Both the position numbers and the translations under genes were made by a program. From Hyphomicrobium album (GTDB lineage Bacteria > Pseudomonadota > Alphaproteobacteria > Rhizobiales > Hyphomicrobiaceae), in the NCBI RefSeq assembly GCF_009708035.1, contig NZ_WMBQ01000001.1:2113501-2177500 (forward strand): DNA of 64,000 nt, given 5' to 3'. Positions 19,549 to 29,290 of this stretch are shown piece by piece; the stretch's first letter is position 1; every line of letters begins with the position of its first letter. Below the pieces are notes generated by a model that saw nothing but the letters and a program-made list of their open reading frames with translations, did not search any database and was not told the DNA's origin.

Positions 19549-20988
19549 TCATCGCGTCTCGTCCGGCGCCCGGTGATACACGTCGTCCGAGCGGATGATG
19601 TCGTCCTCACCGAGGTAGCTGCCGATCTGCACCTCGATCATCTCCAGCGGCACCTTTCCAGGGTTCTCCAGCCGGTGCCATTGCGTCGCGGTGATGTAGA
19701 CGCTCTCGTTCTCCTGCACGAGCTTCTCCTCACCGCTGATGGTCACCTTGGCCGTTCCCCTTACCACGACCCAGTGCTCGGAGCGGTGATGGTGCATTTG
19801 CATGGAGAGCTGGCCGCCCGGCTTGACGTGCAGCAGCTTGACCTGGAAGCGCGACCCGGTGCCGAGCTGCTCGAAGAAACCCCAAGGCCGATAGCTCTTG
19901 ATGTGCTGCGCATACTCCTTGCGGTTGAGCTCCTTGAGCCGCGTCACGAGGGCCGAGACGTCCTGCGCCCGGTTCTGGTCGGCGACCAGTAGGGCATCCG
20001 GCGTGTCGACGATGACGAGGCCATTCAATCCGATGGTGGCGACGAGCGATCGCTCGCTATGCACCAGGCAGTTCTCGGTATCGATGAGGATGGCGTCGCC
20101 CTCGACGGCGTTGAGCTTCTCATCGCGCGGCGCGCTTTCCCAAAGCGACGACCAGGATCCCACGTCGCTCCAACCGACGTCGATGGGCATCATCGCCGCC
20201 TTGCCGGTCTTCTCCATCACCGCGTAGTCGATGGAAATATTCGGCGAGCGCGCGAACGCGTCGCGGTCGAGGCGCAGGAAGCCCAGGTCCTCCTGCGCAT
20301 CGCTCAACGCGGCGCGTGCAGCAGCCAGGATCTCCGGCGCCAACTGCTCCAGCTCGTTGAGGAACGTGCGCGCGTGCAGCACGAAGATGCCGCTATTCCA
20401 GAAATAGTTGCCGTCGGCGAGGTAGGATTGCGCCGTGGCCTTGTCGGGCTTCTCGAAGAACGCGTCGACGGCATAGCCGCCCGCTGGCCCATCGAGCCCG
20501 GCGCCGCGACGGATATAACCGTAGCCGGTATGCGGGCTGGTCGGTGCGATGCCGAACAGCACGAGCTTCCCCGTTGCCGCCACCGCTGCCGCGCGCTCCA
20601 GAGCGGCGACGAAATTCTGCGTGTCCTTGACGATGTGGTCCGATGGCATCACGGCGATGATGGCGTCGGGCGATTTTGCGACTGCCGTGAGCGCCGCGAC
20701 GGCAACTGCCGCGGCGGTGTTGCGTGCTACCGGCTCGAGAATGATCGCTTCGGGCGCGATGGCCGCGCGCGACAGCTCCTCGCGCACCAGAAAGCGATGA
20801 TCGTTGTTGCAGATGACGACGGGTGGCGAGAAGGCGCTACCGTCGATCCTGAGCAGGGAAGCTGCGAGCAGGCTACCCTTGCCGTTGAAGAACTTGATGA
20901 ACTGCTTGGGATACATGCTCCGCGACAGCGGCCATAGCCGCGTGCCGGAACCACCTGACAGAATTACGGGAATTATCGAACGAGTCAT
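19549..20988 (-). CDS. manC: Mannose-1-phosphate guanylyltransferase / mannose-6-phosphate isomerase
   Basis: This is a bifunctional enzyme (ManC/CpsB/AlgA type) supplying GDP-mannose. The nucleotidyltransferase domain (residues 1-340) has LSGGSGTRLWPLSRSMYPKQ at 9-28, EPVARNTAAA and NSGIFVLHA. The C-terminal cupin isomerase domain (about 360-479) has YRPWGFFEQL, KPGGQLSMQMHHHRSEHW and the HRLENPGKVPLEMIEVQIG block. It can carry out Fru-6-P to Man-6-P and Man-1-P to GDP-Man; the intervening phosphomannomutase (ManB) is not in the window. Gmd and Fcl, 3-5 kb away, would use the product. Confidence 0.93.
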   Translation of the reverse strand: MTRSIIPVILSGGSGTRLWPLSRSMYPKQFIKFFNGKGSLLAASLLRIDGSAFSPPVVICNNDHRFLVREELSRAAIAPEAIILEPVARNTAAAVAVAALTAVAKSPDAIIAVMPSDHIVKDTQNFVAALERAAAVAATGKLVLFGIAPTSPHTGYGYIRRGAGLDGPAGGYAVDAFFEKPDKATAQSYLADGNYFWNSGIFVLHARTFLNELEQLAPEILAAARAALSDAQEDLGFLRLDRDAFARSPNISIDYAVMEKTGKAAMMPIDVGWSDVGSWSSLWESAPRDEKLNAVEGDAILIDTENCLVHSERSLVATIGLNGLVIVDTPDALLVADQNRAQDVSALVTRLKELNRKEYAQHIKSYRPWGFFEQLGTGSRFQVKLLHVKPGGQLSMQMHHHRSEHWVVVRGTAKVTISGEEKLVQENESVYITATQWHRLENPGKVPLEMIEVQIGSYLGEDDIIRSDDVYHRAPDETR

Positions 20989-21071
20989 GTTGGCAGTTTA
21001 GTCGCCCCGCCGGGTGCCGCAAGGCTGCGGTTGTGGACTGGTTTCCAGTCGACCCGCCCATTCCGACCCCG

Positions 21072-21530
21072 CTACTCGAGGGCGACGGTGCCTTTGTCGA
21101 CATTAACGCGCAGCTTCAAGGGCGCGCCTGGGGCAGAATCCGCCGCCTCGTTGAACACTCGCGTGGGAATGGTGAGCAGCAACCCCTTCTGGGCATCGTC
21201 CTCGGTCGTCGTCTCGTCGAGCTGTACGGAGGCAACGCCAACGATGGCGAGGCATTGGTTACCACCCGTCTCGTCAGACATGTCGGGAATGACGAGGGCG
21301 ACACCGGCGGCACAACACACCGGCTCGACGGTATCCACCGCGTAGAGGCTGATCTTGCCGTCCTTGTAGGTCTTGCTGTTGCTGGCGACCGGCGCAATGA
21401 GCTCGGTCAGCCCGATGTGGGCGTCGTCGCAGCTCTTGATCTCGAGTGCCGCCGCCTGTTGCGCCCAGAAGACGGCAGCCATGAGCGCGCCTGCGCGCAG
21501 CAGCCGCAAACCTAATGTCGGACGGATCAT
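21072..21530 (-). CDS. Small exported protein coupled to a ParA-type ATPase
   Basis: ATG 21530 overlaps the stop of the ParA-like gene by four bases (ATGA), which fixes the start. The product is 152 residues with a signal peptide (LRAGALMAAVFWAQQAAA, cleavage near residue 28) and a mature chain beginning LEIKSCDDAHIGL. It contains a CC pair (PVCCAAGVALVIPD) and a charged TTTEDDAQKG segment. I recognise no family. The long overlapping frame reaching to 21938 is a shadow of the ATPase gene. The coupling suggests co-production with the ATPase, but the role is unknown. Confidence 0.6.
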   Translation of the reverse strand: MIRPTLGLRLLRAGALMAAVFWAQQAAALEIKSCDDAHIGLTELIAPVASNSKTYKDGKISLYAVDTVEPVCCAAGVALVIPDMSDETGGNQCLAIVGVASVQLDETTTEDDAQKGLLLTIPTRVFNEAADSAPGAPLKLRVNVDKGTVALE

Positions 21531-22402
21531 GCGCTGGCTGCCGCCGGCTCCTTGGCCTCGACCTTCGGGGCGTTGCGCGCACTCACTCGTGACATGACCT
21601 CGTCGGTCAACGCCCGCACCGCCGTCCCGACCTGCCCTGGATACTTCGCGAGATAGCTGCGCTCGTAGCCCTGGTAATTGGCGGCGTCTTGCAGGGCCGG
21701 CATGCGCGGGATGGCCTGCGCGAAGCAGGCGTTCTCGGCGTTGGCCTGTAGCCAGCGGTGATATTCCTCGTCGGAGGCGGAGTTCGCCTCCTTCATGTTG
21801 ACGATGACGCCGAGGTTCTCGGCAAACCCCATCTCCGGGTTGAGACCCTTGAACCGGCGAAACACTTCCAGGCCGCAGACCGACACATAGTCGGCCTTGG
21901 TCGGCGAGATGTGGAAATCCGCCTCGCGCAGCCAGCATTCGGTGAGCACCGACAGCCCGGGTGGGCAGTCGATGAGCACGACATCGAACACGCGGCGCAC
22001 GCCCGTGAGCAGCTCGCCGATCACCTCGCGCAGCCGTGCGTGCAGGTTCTCCTTGGAGACCTCGCGTTCCAGCAGCGTGAGTTGCATATCGCTCGGCAGC
22101 AGGAACAGCGAGCGGGAGTCGTCGACGTCGGAAACATTGCGGACGATGAACTTCGGCCAGTCGATCGTCTGGCCCTTGAGCACCCGGCCGTGCAGGTAAT
22201 CGACGATCGTCGCCCCTTCGGACTGCAGCTTGTAGAGACTCGACACGCTCATCAGCATGCTCGACACGCTGGCCTGCGCGTCGCTGTCGATCACGAGCAC
22301 ATTCTTGCCGTGGTAGGCCGAGATCGTCTCGGCGAGCGCCAGCACCAGCGTCGACTTGCCGACGCCACCCTTGGTGTTCATGACGGCGATTGAATTGCGC
22401 AT
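21527..22402 (-). CDS. ParA/MinD-family ATPase (orphan)
   Basis: The N-terminus SIAVMNTKGGVGKSTLVLAL holds the deviant Walker A motif of ParA-type ATPases, VLVIDSDAQASVS is the A' motif and VVLIDCPPGLS is Walker B. At 291 residues it has no DNA-binding N-terminal extension, unlike plasmid ParA, and no parB-like gene is beside it. LREADFHISPTKADYVSVCGLEVF matches chromosomal orphan ParA proteins that position large complexes or cargo. It begins 233 bases from the divergent lemA-like gene. Its partner is unknown; polysaccharide export and envelope genes nearby leave room for a link to glycan assembly, which is speculation. Confidence 0.85.
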   Translation of the reverse strand: MRNSIAVMNTKGGVGKSTLVLALAETISAYHGKNVLVIDSDAQASVSSMLMSVSSLYKLQSEGATIVDYLHGRVLKGQTIDWPKFIVRNVSDVDDSRSLFLLPSDMQLTLLEREVSKENLHARLREVIGELLTGVRRVFDVVLIDCPPGLSVLTECWLREADFHISPTKADYVSVCGLEVFRRFKGLNPEMGFAENLGVIVNMKEANSASDEEYHRWLQANAENACFAQAIPRMPALQDAANYQGYERSYLAKYPGQVGTAVRALTDEVMSRVSARNAPKVEAKEPAAASA

Positions 22403-22635
22403 ATCAGCTTGGACTTCCCCACCGGCCCATCGGTCCTCGTCCTAAGGACCCGACTCCCTGCATGGCGCGGGAATATGGCAACCATGGGATCGCGCCACAA
22501 TCGCGCTTGGCGACGCACGCAAATTTGCGACGAATAGTATCCGACCGTAAACCGGCCGCGGGGAGGCGACTTGCTCCCGCCTTCAACAAACAATAGGACA
22601 AAGGCGTGTTTGGTCCCCCTGGAGGCCTTTCCGTC

Positions 22636-23265
22636 ATGGCTCACGCGTCGGCGCTTCGCTTCGTTCGCCCCCTGTCCGCGATCCTGCTCGCAACCGTATC
22701 GCTTGCCCTCGCAGGTTGCGGCATAAATACCATCCCCACCTATGAGCAGAACGCCAAGGCGGCGTGGTCGGAGGTGTTGAACCAGTACAAGCGCCGCTCG
22801 GACCTCATCCCGAACCTCGTCGAGACCGTCAAAGGTTTCGCCGACCAGGAAAAGACCGTGCTGACCGAGGTGGTCGAGGCGCGCGCCAAGGCAACGCAGG
22901 TGCAGGCGAACGTGCCGGCGGACATCCTCACCAATCCGGAAGCGATGCAGAAATTCCAGGACGCGCAGAACCAACTCGGGGGCGCGCTCGGGCGGCTGCT
23001 CGCGGTGGTCGAGCGCTACCCGGATATCAAGTCCGGCCAGAACTTCCTCGCCCTGCAAAGTCAGATCGAAGGCACGGAGAACCGCATCGCCATAGCGCGG
23101 CGCGACTACATCCAATCCGTACGCGCCTATAACACCGAAATCACCACCTTCCCCGGCCGCATCTGGCGCGCCGTGATGTATCCGTCGGCCAAGGAAATGG
23201 CGACGTTCGACATCGCCGCGGAAGAAATGAAGGCGCCCAAAGTCGATTTCGGCACCAAGCAGTAA
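22636..23265 (+). CDS. LemA family lipoprotein
   Basis: LemA proteins have an N-terminal membrane anchor followed by a helical bundle. ATG 22636 lies after a GGAGG ribosome-binding site and gives 209 residues; the open frame ten codons longer lacks one. The lipobox LALAGCG around residue 30 predicts a lipoprotein in place of the usual transmembrane helix. The family core is well kept: NQYKRRSDLIPNLVETVKGF, EVVEARAKA, YPDIKSGQNFLALQSQIEGT, ENRIAIARRDYIQSVRAYN and TFPGRI. It is followed at 25 bases by a TPM-domain gene, the usual partner. Confidence 0.93.
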   Translation: MAHASALRFVRPLSAILLATVSLALAGCGINTIPTYEQNAKAAWSEVLNQYKRRSDLIPNLVETVKGFADQEKTVLTEVVEARAKATQVQANVPADILTNPEAMQKFQDAQNQLGGALGRLLAVVERYPDIKSGQNFLALQSQIEGTENRIAIARRDYIQSVRAYNTEITTFPGRIWRAVMYPSAKEMATFDIAAEEMKAPKVDFGTKQ

Positions 23266-23290
23266 CGCCGCTCCCTAGAGGAGACGCTCG

Positions 23291-24109
23291 ATGTCGGCCC
23301 GATGCGCTTTGCCATTGAGCTGGGCGCCGCGCGCGGCCGCAGCATTGTGCCTTGTTCTCGTGGGCGTCGTCGTTGCCGCAGCGGCGGCAACGGCCGAGCC
23401 GACCTTTCCGGTGCTGACCAACCGCATCACCGACCAGGCCGGTCTGTTGAGCGCCGAGGACTACACTGCCATCCAGGCCGAGCTCACCGCGCTCGAGCAA
23501 AAGTCGACGGATCAATTCGCCGTCGTCACCGTCAAGTCGCTCGACGGCTATCCGATCGAAAACTACGGCTATCAGCTCGGCCGCAAATGGGGCATCGGCC
23601 AGGAAGGCAAGAACAACGGCATCCTGCTGATCGTGGCGCCGAACGAGCGCAAGGTGCGCATCGAGGTCGGGCGCGGCCTGGAGCCGATCATGACCGACGC
23701 CATGTCGAGCTTGATCATCCACAACGCCATCATGCCGGAGTTCCGCAAGGGCGATTATTCGGCCGGAATCCGCGCCGGTGTACGTGACATCAAGGATGTG
23801 CTGCTCGGCGACGCCGAGGAGGTGAAGGAACGGGCGCGGGTGCACGAGCAGGGCCTCGACACCTGGTCGATCATCCTCATCATCTTCTGGGTTTGCGTCG
23901 TCCTGTTCGTCCTTTTCGCCGTCGTCCAGTCCATCAACAACCAGCCGCAAGCGGTCGCCGGGCGGCGCCGACGCGGCAGCGGTCCCGTCGTCGTGCCGAG
24001 CGACTATGGCGGTTGGGGCGGCGGGTGGTCAGGCGATAGCGGCGGCGGTGGCGGCTGGTCGGGCGGCGGTGGCGATTTCGGCGGCGGCGGGTCGTCGGGG
24101 AGCTGGTGA
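23291..24109 (+). CDS. TPM domain protein (YgcG-like), exported and membrane anchored
   Basis: The protein has a signal peptide (residues 1-36), a TPM domain (about 37-165, opening with FPVLTNRITDQAGLLS and containing GIGQEGKNNGILLIVAP and VRIEVGRGLEP), one membrane helix (about 196-216, WSIILIIFWVCVVLFVLF), and a glycine/tryptophan/serine-rich tail (GGGWSGGGGDFGGGGSSGSW). This is the architecture of the YgcG/TPM family commonly paired with LemA. The domain has been linked to phosphatase activity in plants and to membrane-complex repair; the bacterial role is not settled. It lies between lemA and a second TPM gene in one operon. Confidence 0.9.
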   Translation: MSARCALPLSWAPRAAAALCLVLVGVVVAAAAATAEPTFPVLTNRITDQAGLLSAEDYTAIQAELTALEQKSTDQFAVVTVKSLDGYPIENYGYQLGRKWGIGQEGKNNGILLIVAPNERKVRIEVGRGLEPIMTDAMSSLIIHNAIMPEFRKGDYSAGIRAGVRDIKDVLLGDAEEVKERARVHEQGLDTWSIILIIFWVCVVLFVLFAVVQSINNQPQAVAGRRRRGSGPVVVPSDYGGWGGGWSGDSGGGGGWSGGGGDFGGGGSSGSW

Positions 24110-24146
24110 TGGGTAAGGTCACACAATTTTCGCGGGAGACACGGGC

Positions 24147-24764
24147 ATGAGGCTGTTCTCGCCGGGCGACGAGCAACGCATCTCCGCGGCCATTGCCGAT
24201 GCCGAAAAGAGGACGTCGGGTGAGATCGTCGTTGTCGTCGCCGCCCAGAGTGACGGCTACCACTACGTGCCGCCGCTGGTCGCCGCGATCGTGAGCCTGC
24301 TCGTGCCGTGGATCCTGATCTTTTTCACCGCCCTCGGTCTGGTCGAGATCTACCTCATCCAGCTTGCCGTTTTCGCCATCGTCACAGCCCTGCTGATGCC
24401 GGCGTCGGTGCGCACCGCCCTGGTGCCGCCCTCCATTAAGCATTTGCATGCGCGGCGTCGGGCGCTCGAGCAGTTCCTCGTGCAGAACCTGCACACCACC
24501 GCCGGCCGCACCGGCGTGCTGCTGTTCGTCTCGGTGGCCGAGCGCCACGCGGAGATTGTCGCCGACAAAGCCATTAACGAACTCGTGGCCCAGGGCACCT
24601 GGAAGGCGATCATCGACGGCCTCACCGCTGCCATCGGTCAGGGCAAGGCAACGGAAGGGTTTGTCGTCGCGATCGGGGCCATTGGCACCGCACTGGCCCA
24701 GCATTTTCCGCCGGGGGCGCACGACCCCAACGAGCTGCCCGATCACCTGATTATCCTGCCTTAG
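24147..24764 (+). CDS. Second TPM domain membrane protein
   Basis: This 205-residue protein starts with a TPM-like segment (FSPGDEQRISAAIADAEKRTSGEIVVVVA), has two hydrophobic helices at about 46-70 and 74-93, and continues with LFVSVAERHAEIVADKAIN and WKAIIDGLTAAIGQGKATEG, both typical of the C-terminal half of the TPM family. There is no signal peptide or glycine-rich tail. It is the third gene of the lemA-TPM-TPM cluster, 37 bases after the previous stop. The split of the domain by membrane helices is usual for this subfamily. Confidence 0.85.
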   Translation: MRLFSPGDEQRISAAIADAEKRTSGEIVVVVAAQSDGYHYVPPLVAAIVSLLVPWILIFFTALGLVEIYLIQLAVFAIVTALLMPASVRTALVPPSIKHLHARRRALEQFLVQNLHTTAGRTGVLLFVSVAERHAEIVADKAINELVAQGTWKAIIDGLTAAIGQGKATEGFVVAIGAIGTALAQHFPPGAHDPNELPDHLIILP

Positions 24765-24859
24765 GCCGGCCGTTTGCTCCGCCGGCCAACGCCGTCGCAA
24801 GCCCGGCTATTTTTCCGTGCTATAGGGGCTCGCTCCGGGACGAGGATGGGGAAATCACC

Positions 24860-26251
24860 GTGGATATGGCTACGACCGCTCAGCAGGCGCCGATCGCCCG
24901 CGCACCGCTCTCCGCCCGCGTCTCCTGGATGCTGTTCGACTGGTCAGTGCAGCCCTTCTACACGCTGATCCTGACGTTCCTCTTTGCCCCCTACTTCGCC
25001 AACATCGTCGTCGGCAACGGTCCGAAGGGCCAGTCCATGTGGGGCTTCGGCGCCGCCGTGGCCGGCGTCCTGATCGCCGTCGGCAGCCCCTTCCTCGGCG
25101 CCTTTGCCGACGGGCGCGGCCAGCGCAAGCCGTGGATCGCGCTGTTCTCGGTGATCCTAGCAGCCGCCATGGCATCGCTGTGGATCGCCACGCCGTCGGC
25201 GCCACCCTCCACGATCTACCTCGTGCTCTTGGCCTTTGTCATCGCCACGGTGTGCGCGGAATATACGGCGGTCTTCACCAACGCCATCATGCCGAGCCTC
25301 GTACCCCACAGCGAGCTCGGGCGGCTGTCGGGCGCCGGCTGGGCGTGCGGCTACTTCGGCGGCCTGGCGAGCCTGTTCCTCGTGGCCGGCCTGATTGTGC
25401 CGATGGGCGACAGCGGCCAAACGATGTTCGGCCTCTCGCCGCTGCTGACGCTCGACACGACCGCCCGCGAGGGCGACCGCATCGTCGGCCCGCTGTCGGC
25501 CGTCTGGTACCTCGTGTTCATGATCCCGTTCTTCCTGTTCGTGCCGGACGTCCAGAAAAAGCGGGCGCACGACGCGCGTCCGGCGACGGCGGAGCTGTGG
25601 GACACGGTGCGCTCGCTGCCGCAGAACCGCGACATGCTGCTCTTCCTGATCGCGCGGATGATCTATACCGACGGGCTCACCGCCATCTTCACGTTCGGCG
25701 GCATCTACGGTGCCTCGGTATTCGGCTGGGGGCCGCTCGAACTCGGTCTGTTCGGCATCGTCCTGACGCTCGTTGGCGCGTTCGGCGCGCTGATCGGCGG
25801 CGTGCTCGATGACCGCATCAGCGCCAAGTTCGTCATCGTTTCGGCGCTTGCCGTACTGCTCGTCGGAGCGCTCGGCATTCTCTCCGTCGACGGCTCGCAC
25901 GTCTTGTTCTTCTTCGACGTGGACCCGAAAGCGCCCGGCTCCTCGCCGTTCTCGTCGGCCGGCGAGCGCGTGTTCCTCGCCTTCGCCATCGTCGTCGGCC
26001 TCGTTTCGGCGCCGGTGCAGGCGTCCAGTCGCTCGCTCCTTGCGCGCCTCGCCCCGCCCGATAAGATCACGCAATACTTCGGACTATTCGCGTTCTCCGG
26101 AAAGGTTACGGCCTTCCTCGCTCCCCTCCTCGTTGCGCTGGTCACAGCGGTAACGCAGAGTCAGCGCCTCGGAATGGCGGCGATTATCCTATTCCTCATT
26201 ACCGGCATCGCGCTGATGTCGCCCGTGCGCGTGCCGAGCCGCGACGCCTAA
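24860..26251 (+). CDS. MFS transporter, UMF1/Atg22-like family
   Basis: The protein has about twelve hydrophobic segments over 463 residues. The opening VSWMLFDWSVQPFYTLILTF is the hallmark of bacterial relatives of the yeast vacuolar amino-acid effluxer Atg22. The loop FLGAFADGRGQRKPW matches the conserved GxxxDxxGxRK motif between helices 2 and 3, and a second basic loop reads GGVLDDRISAKF. GTG and ATG starts lie two codons apart; the GTG at 24860 gives the longer form. The substrate is unknown. It follows the TPM genes by 95 bases. Confidence 0.85.
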   Translation: MDMATTAQQAPIARAPLSARVSWMLFDWSVQPFYTLILTFLFAPYFANIVVGNGPKGQSMWGFGAAVAGVLIAVGSPFLGAFADGRGQRKPWIALFSVILAAAMASLWIATPSAPPSTIYLVLLAFVIATVCAEYTAVFTNAIMPSLVPHSELGRLSGAGWACGYFGGLASLFLVAGLIVPMGDSGQTMFGLSPLLTLDTTAREGDRIVGPLSAVWYLVFMIPFFLFVPDVQKKRAHDARPATAELWDTVRSLPQNRDMLLFLIARMIYTDGLTAIFTFGGIYGASVFGWGPLELGLFGIVLTLVGAFGALIGGVLDDRISAKFVIVSALAVLLVGALGILSVDGSHVLFFFDVDPKAPGSSPFSSAGERVFLAFAIVVGLVSAPVQASSRSLLARLAPPDKITQYFGLFAFSGKVTAFLAPLLVALVTAVTQSQRLGMAAIILFLITGIALMSPVRVPSRDA

Positions 26252-26323
26252 CGTCCGAGGCCTAGTCCCGGACGACCTCGCCCCCCATGTTTTCGGGCAA
26301 GGCACCAACAGGAGTGATTGCCG

Positions 26324-26839
26324 ATGAACCGCATGCTTCCCCTGATGGCAGCGTTGTTGCTGCCTGCGGCCGCCGTCGCCGAGGAGAGGACCACCGCGGC
26401 CGCCGATCCACCGGCGCTCGCCGCACCCGAGCCGCCCGCCCCGCCGCCGCGTACCGCGAGCGAGGTAATCGACGACGCCAAGGACGCCACCAACGCCGCC
26501 ATCGAGGCCGCCAAAGAGGCGATCCTCAAGGCCATCGACGAGGCGAAGGAAAATACCAACGCCAAGCTGGACCAGGGCAAGAAGGCGAGCGAGGACGCCC
26601 TCGACAAGGCGCAGGATGCAACCAGCCTGCTCGACAAGGCAGCCCAGGCAGCGCGCGACGTGCTCGATAAGGCCAAGCAGGCGACGTCGGAAGTGTTCGA
26701 CAAGGCCAAGGAAGCGGCGAACGAGCTCAAGCAGAGCCAAAAGTCGACCGACGCAGCGCCGCCTCCGAGCGACGCCGCCCCAAACGACAAGGGCCCGCGC
26801 GATACGCGCGAGCCCCAGCCGGAGTCAAAGTGGCACTAA
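26324..26839 (+). CDS. Alanine/lysine-rich exported protein with amphipathic helical repeats
   Basis: ATG 26324 is preceded by AGGAG nine bases upstream. The 171-residue product has a signal peptide (MNRMLPLMAALLLPAAAVAE), a proline/alanine-rich linker (about 25-45), and then an uninterrupted run of 11-residue-like repeats (IDDAKDATNAAIEAAKEA, ILKAIDEAKENTNAKLDQ, LDKAQDATSLLDKAAQ, LDKAKQATSEVFDKAKEA). The repeats resemble apolipoprotein-like or LEA-like amphipathic helices. I cannot name a family with certainty. A periplasmic, membrane-associated or stress-protection role is possible, as inference only. Confidence 0.7.
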   Translation: MNRMLPLMAALLLPAAAVAEERTTAAADPPALAAPEPPAPPPRTASEVIDDAKDATNAAIEAAKEAILKAIDEAKENTNAKLDQGKKASEDALDKAQDATSLLDKAAQAARDVLDKAKQATSEVFDKAKEAANELKQSQKSTDAAPPPSDAAPNDKGPRDTREPQPESKWH

Positions 26840-26851
26840 CGGCCTAGTGCC

Positions 26852-27142
26852 TCAGGGCGACGGAGCCGGAGGCGTCTCGGCCGGCGGCGCGGCCGGTGCA
26901 GGCTCGGCAGGCGCCATCGGCTCGGCGGCCGGAGGCGGCGTGGCGGGCTCTGCCGGAGCAGGTGCCGGTTCGGCGGCGGGCGCCGGAGCGGTCGTTTCGG
27001 CGGCAGGCGTGGGAGCCGTGGCCGGCATGGGCGTATAGACGTAGACGATCCCAGCGACGATGGCCGCCAGGATGATGATGAAGATGATTGCTCGGACGAC
27101 TGTATTCACTGTGCTGTCCCCCAATACTGGATGATCGCTCAC
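26852..27142 (-). CDS. Small single-pass membrane protein with Pro/Ala-rich tail
   Basis: This 96-residue product has one membrane helix (VVRAIIFIIILAAIVAGIVYVY, residues 15-36) followed by a tail made almost wholly of proline, alanine, glutamate and threonine (PAAEPAPAPAEPATPPP). Low-complexity tails of this type can be spurious in GC-rich DNA. However, the helix is well formed, and the gene begins with a reasonable ATG 52 bases before the convergent neighbour's upstream region. No family recognised. Confidence 0.55.
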   Translation of the reverse strand: MSDHPVLGDSTVNTVVRAIIFIIILAAIVAGIVYVYTPMPATAPTPAAETTAPAPAAEPAPAPAEPATPPPAAEPMAPAEPAPAAPPAETPPAPSP

Positions 27143-27194
27143 ACCTTACGGCTTTTGTGACAGAACGACAATAAAGCGTGGTGCCGCACACGTC

Positions 27195-27707
27195 CTAGCG
27201 CCGTGGACGCTCGGCGAGCATGAACCATGACGGCCCCATGTGCGGGTCGTTCCAGATGCGCTGCCAGCGGAATCCGGCGCGTTCATAAGCCCTTACGGCG
27301 CGCTCGTTGCGGATTGACGGAAACACGCACACGGCCGTCGCGAGTGTCGTGCCGAATACTTCATCCTTCAGTTGTGACAAGGCGGTCTGCCCGACGCCCC
27401 GACCGCGGTGCTCCTCTGACGCAATGAACAGGTCGAGATCCCAGGTACCCGGCGCCAGGTCTTGGGGGAGCTCGTCGCCCCACATCGTGGCATCGACCGC
27501 GTGCGCATAGCCAACGGCCATGCCGCCCGCCTCGATGATCCGGCAGAGCGCATGGCCGGAATTGAGAGCGATGTTCACTTCCGCCTCGGTGGCGGCGCGC
27601 GGCCCCCACCAGGCCTCGATGTCCGGGCGCGCCAGCCAGCCGCGGATCAGGTCCCAATCGGCGCGGCGCGCGGGGCGCAGACGGACTGTCTCGCTCTCCC
27701 CGGACAT
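27195..27707 (-). CDS. GNAT family N-acetyltransferase (AAC(6')-like fold)
   Basis: This is a 170-residue acetyl-CoA-dependent acetyltransferase. [25 protein letters not shown] resembles the N-terminus of the RimJ/RimL and AAC(6')-Ib-type GNATs, [18 protein letters not shown] is the acetyl-CoA pyrophosphate-binding motif A, and [13 protein letters not shown] is motif B. The substrate cannot be deduced; the resemblance to AAC(6') does not by itself mean aminoglycoside resistance. It starts two bases after the purH stop and is the last gene of the htpX-rsmB-heparinase-purH operon. Confidence 0.82.
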   Translation of the reverse strand: MSGESETVRLRPARRADWDLIRGWLARPDIEAWWGPRAATEAEVNIALNSGHALCRIIEAGGMAVGYAHAVDATMWGDELPQDLAPGTWDLDLFIASEEHRGRGVGQTALSQLKDEVFGTTLATAVCVFPSIRNERAVRAYERAGFRWQRIWNDPHMGPSWFMLAERPRR

Positions 27708-27709
27708 GC

Positions 27710-29286
<1,577 letters not shown>

Positions 29287-29290
<4 letters not shown>

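Noticed and set aside
21535-21938. Extended frame upstream of the secreted protein at 21,530.
   Set aside because: It is antiparallel-frame shadow of the ParA-like gene; the ATGA overlap gives the true start.
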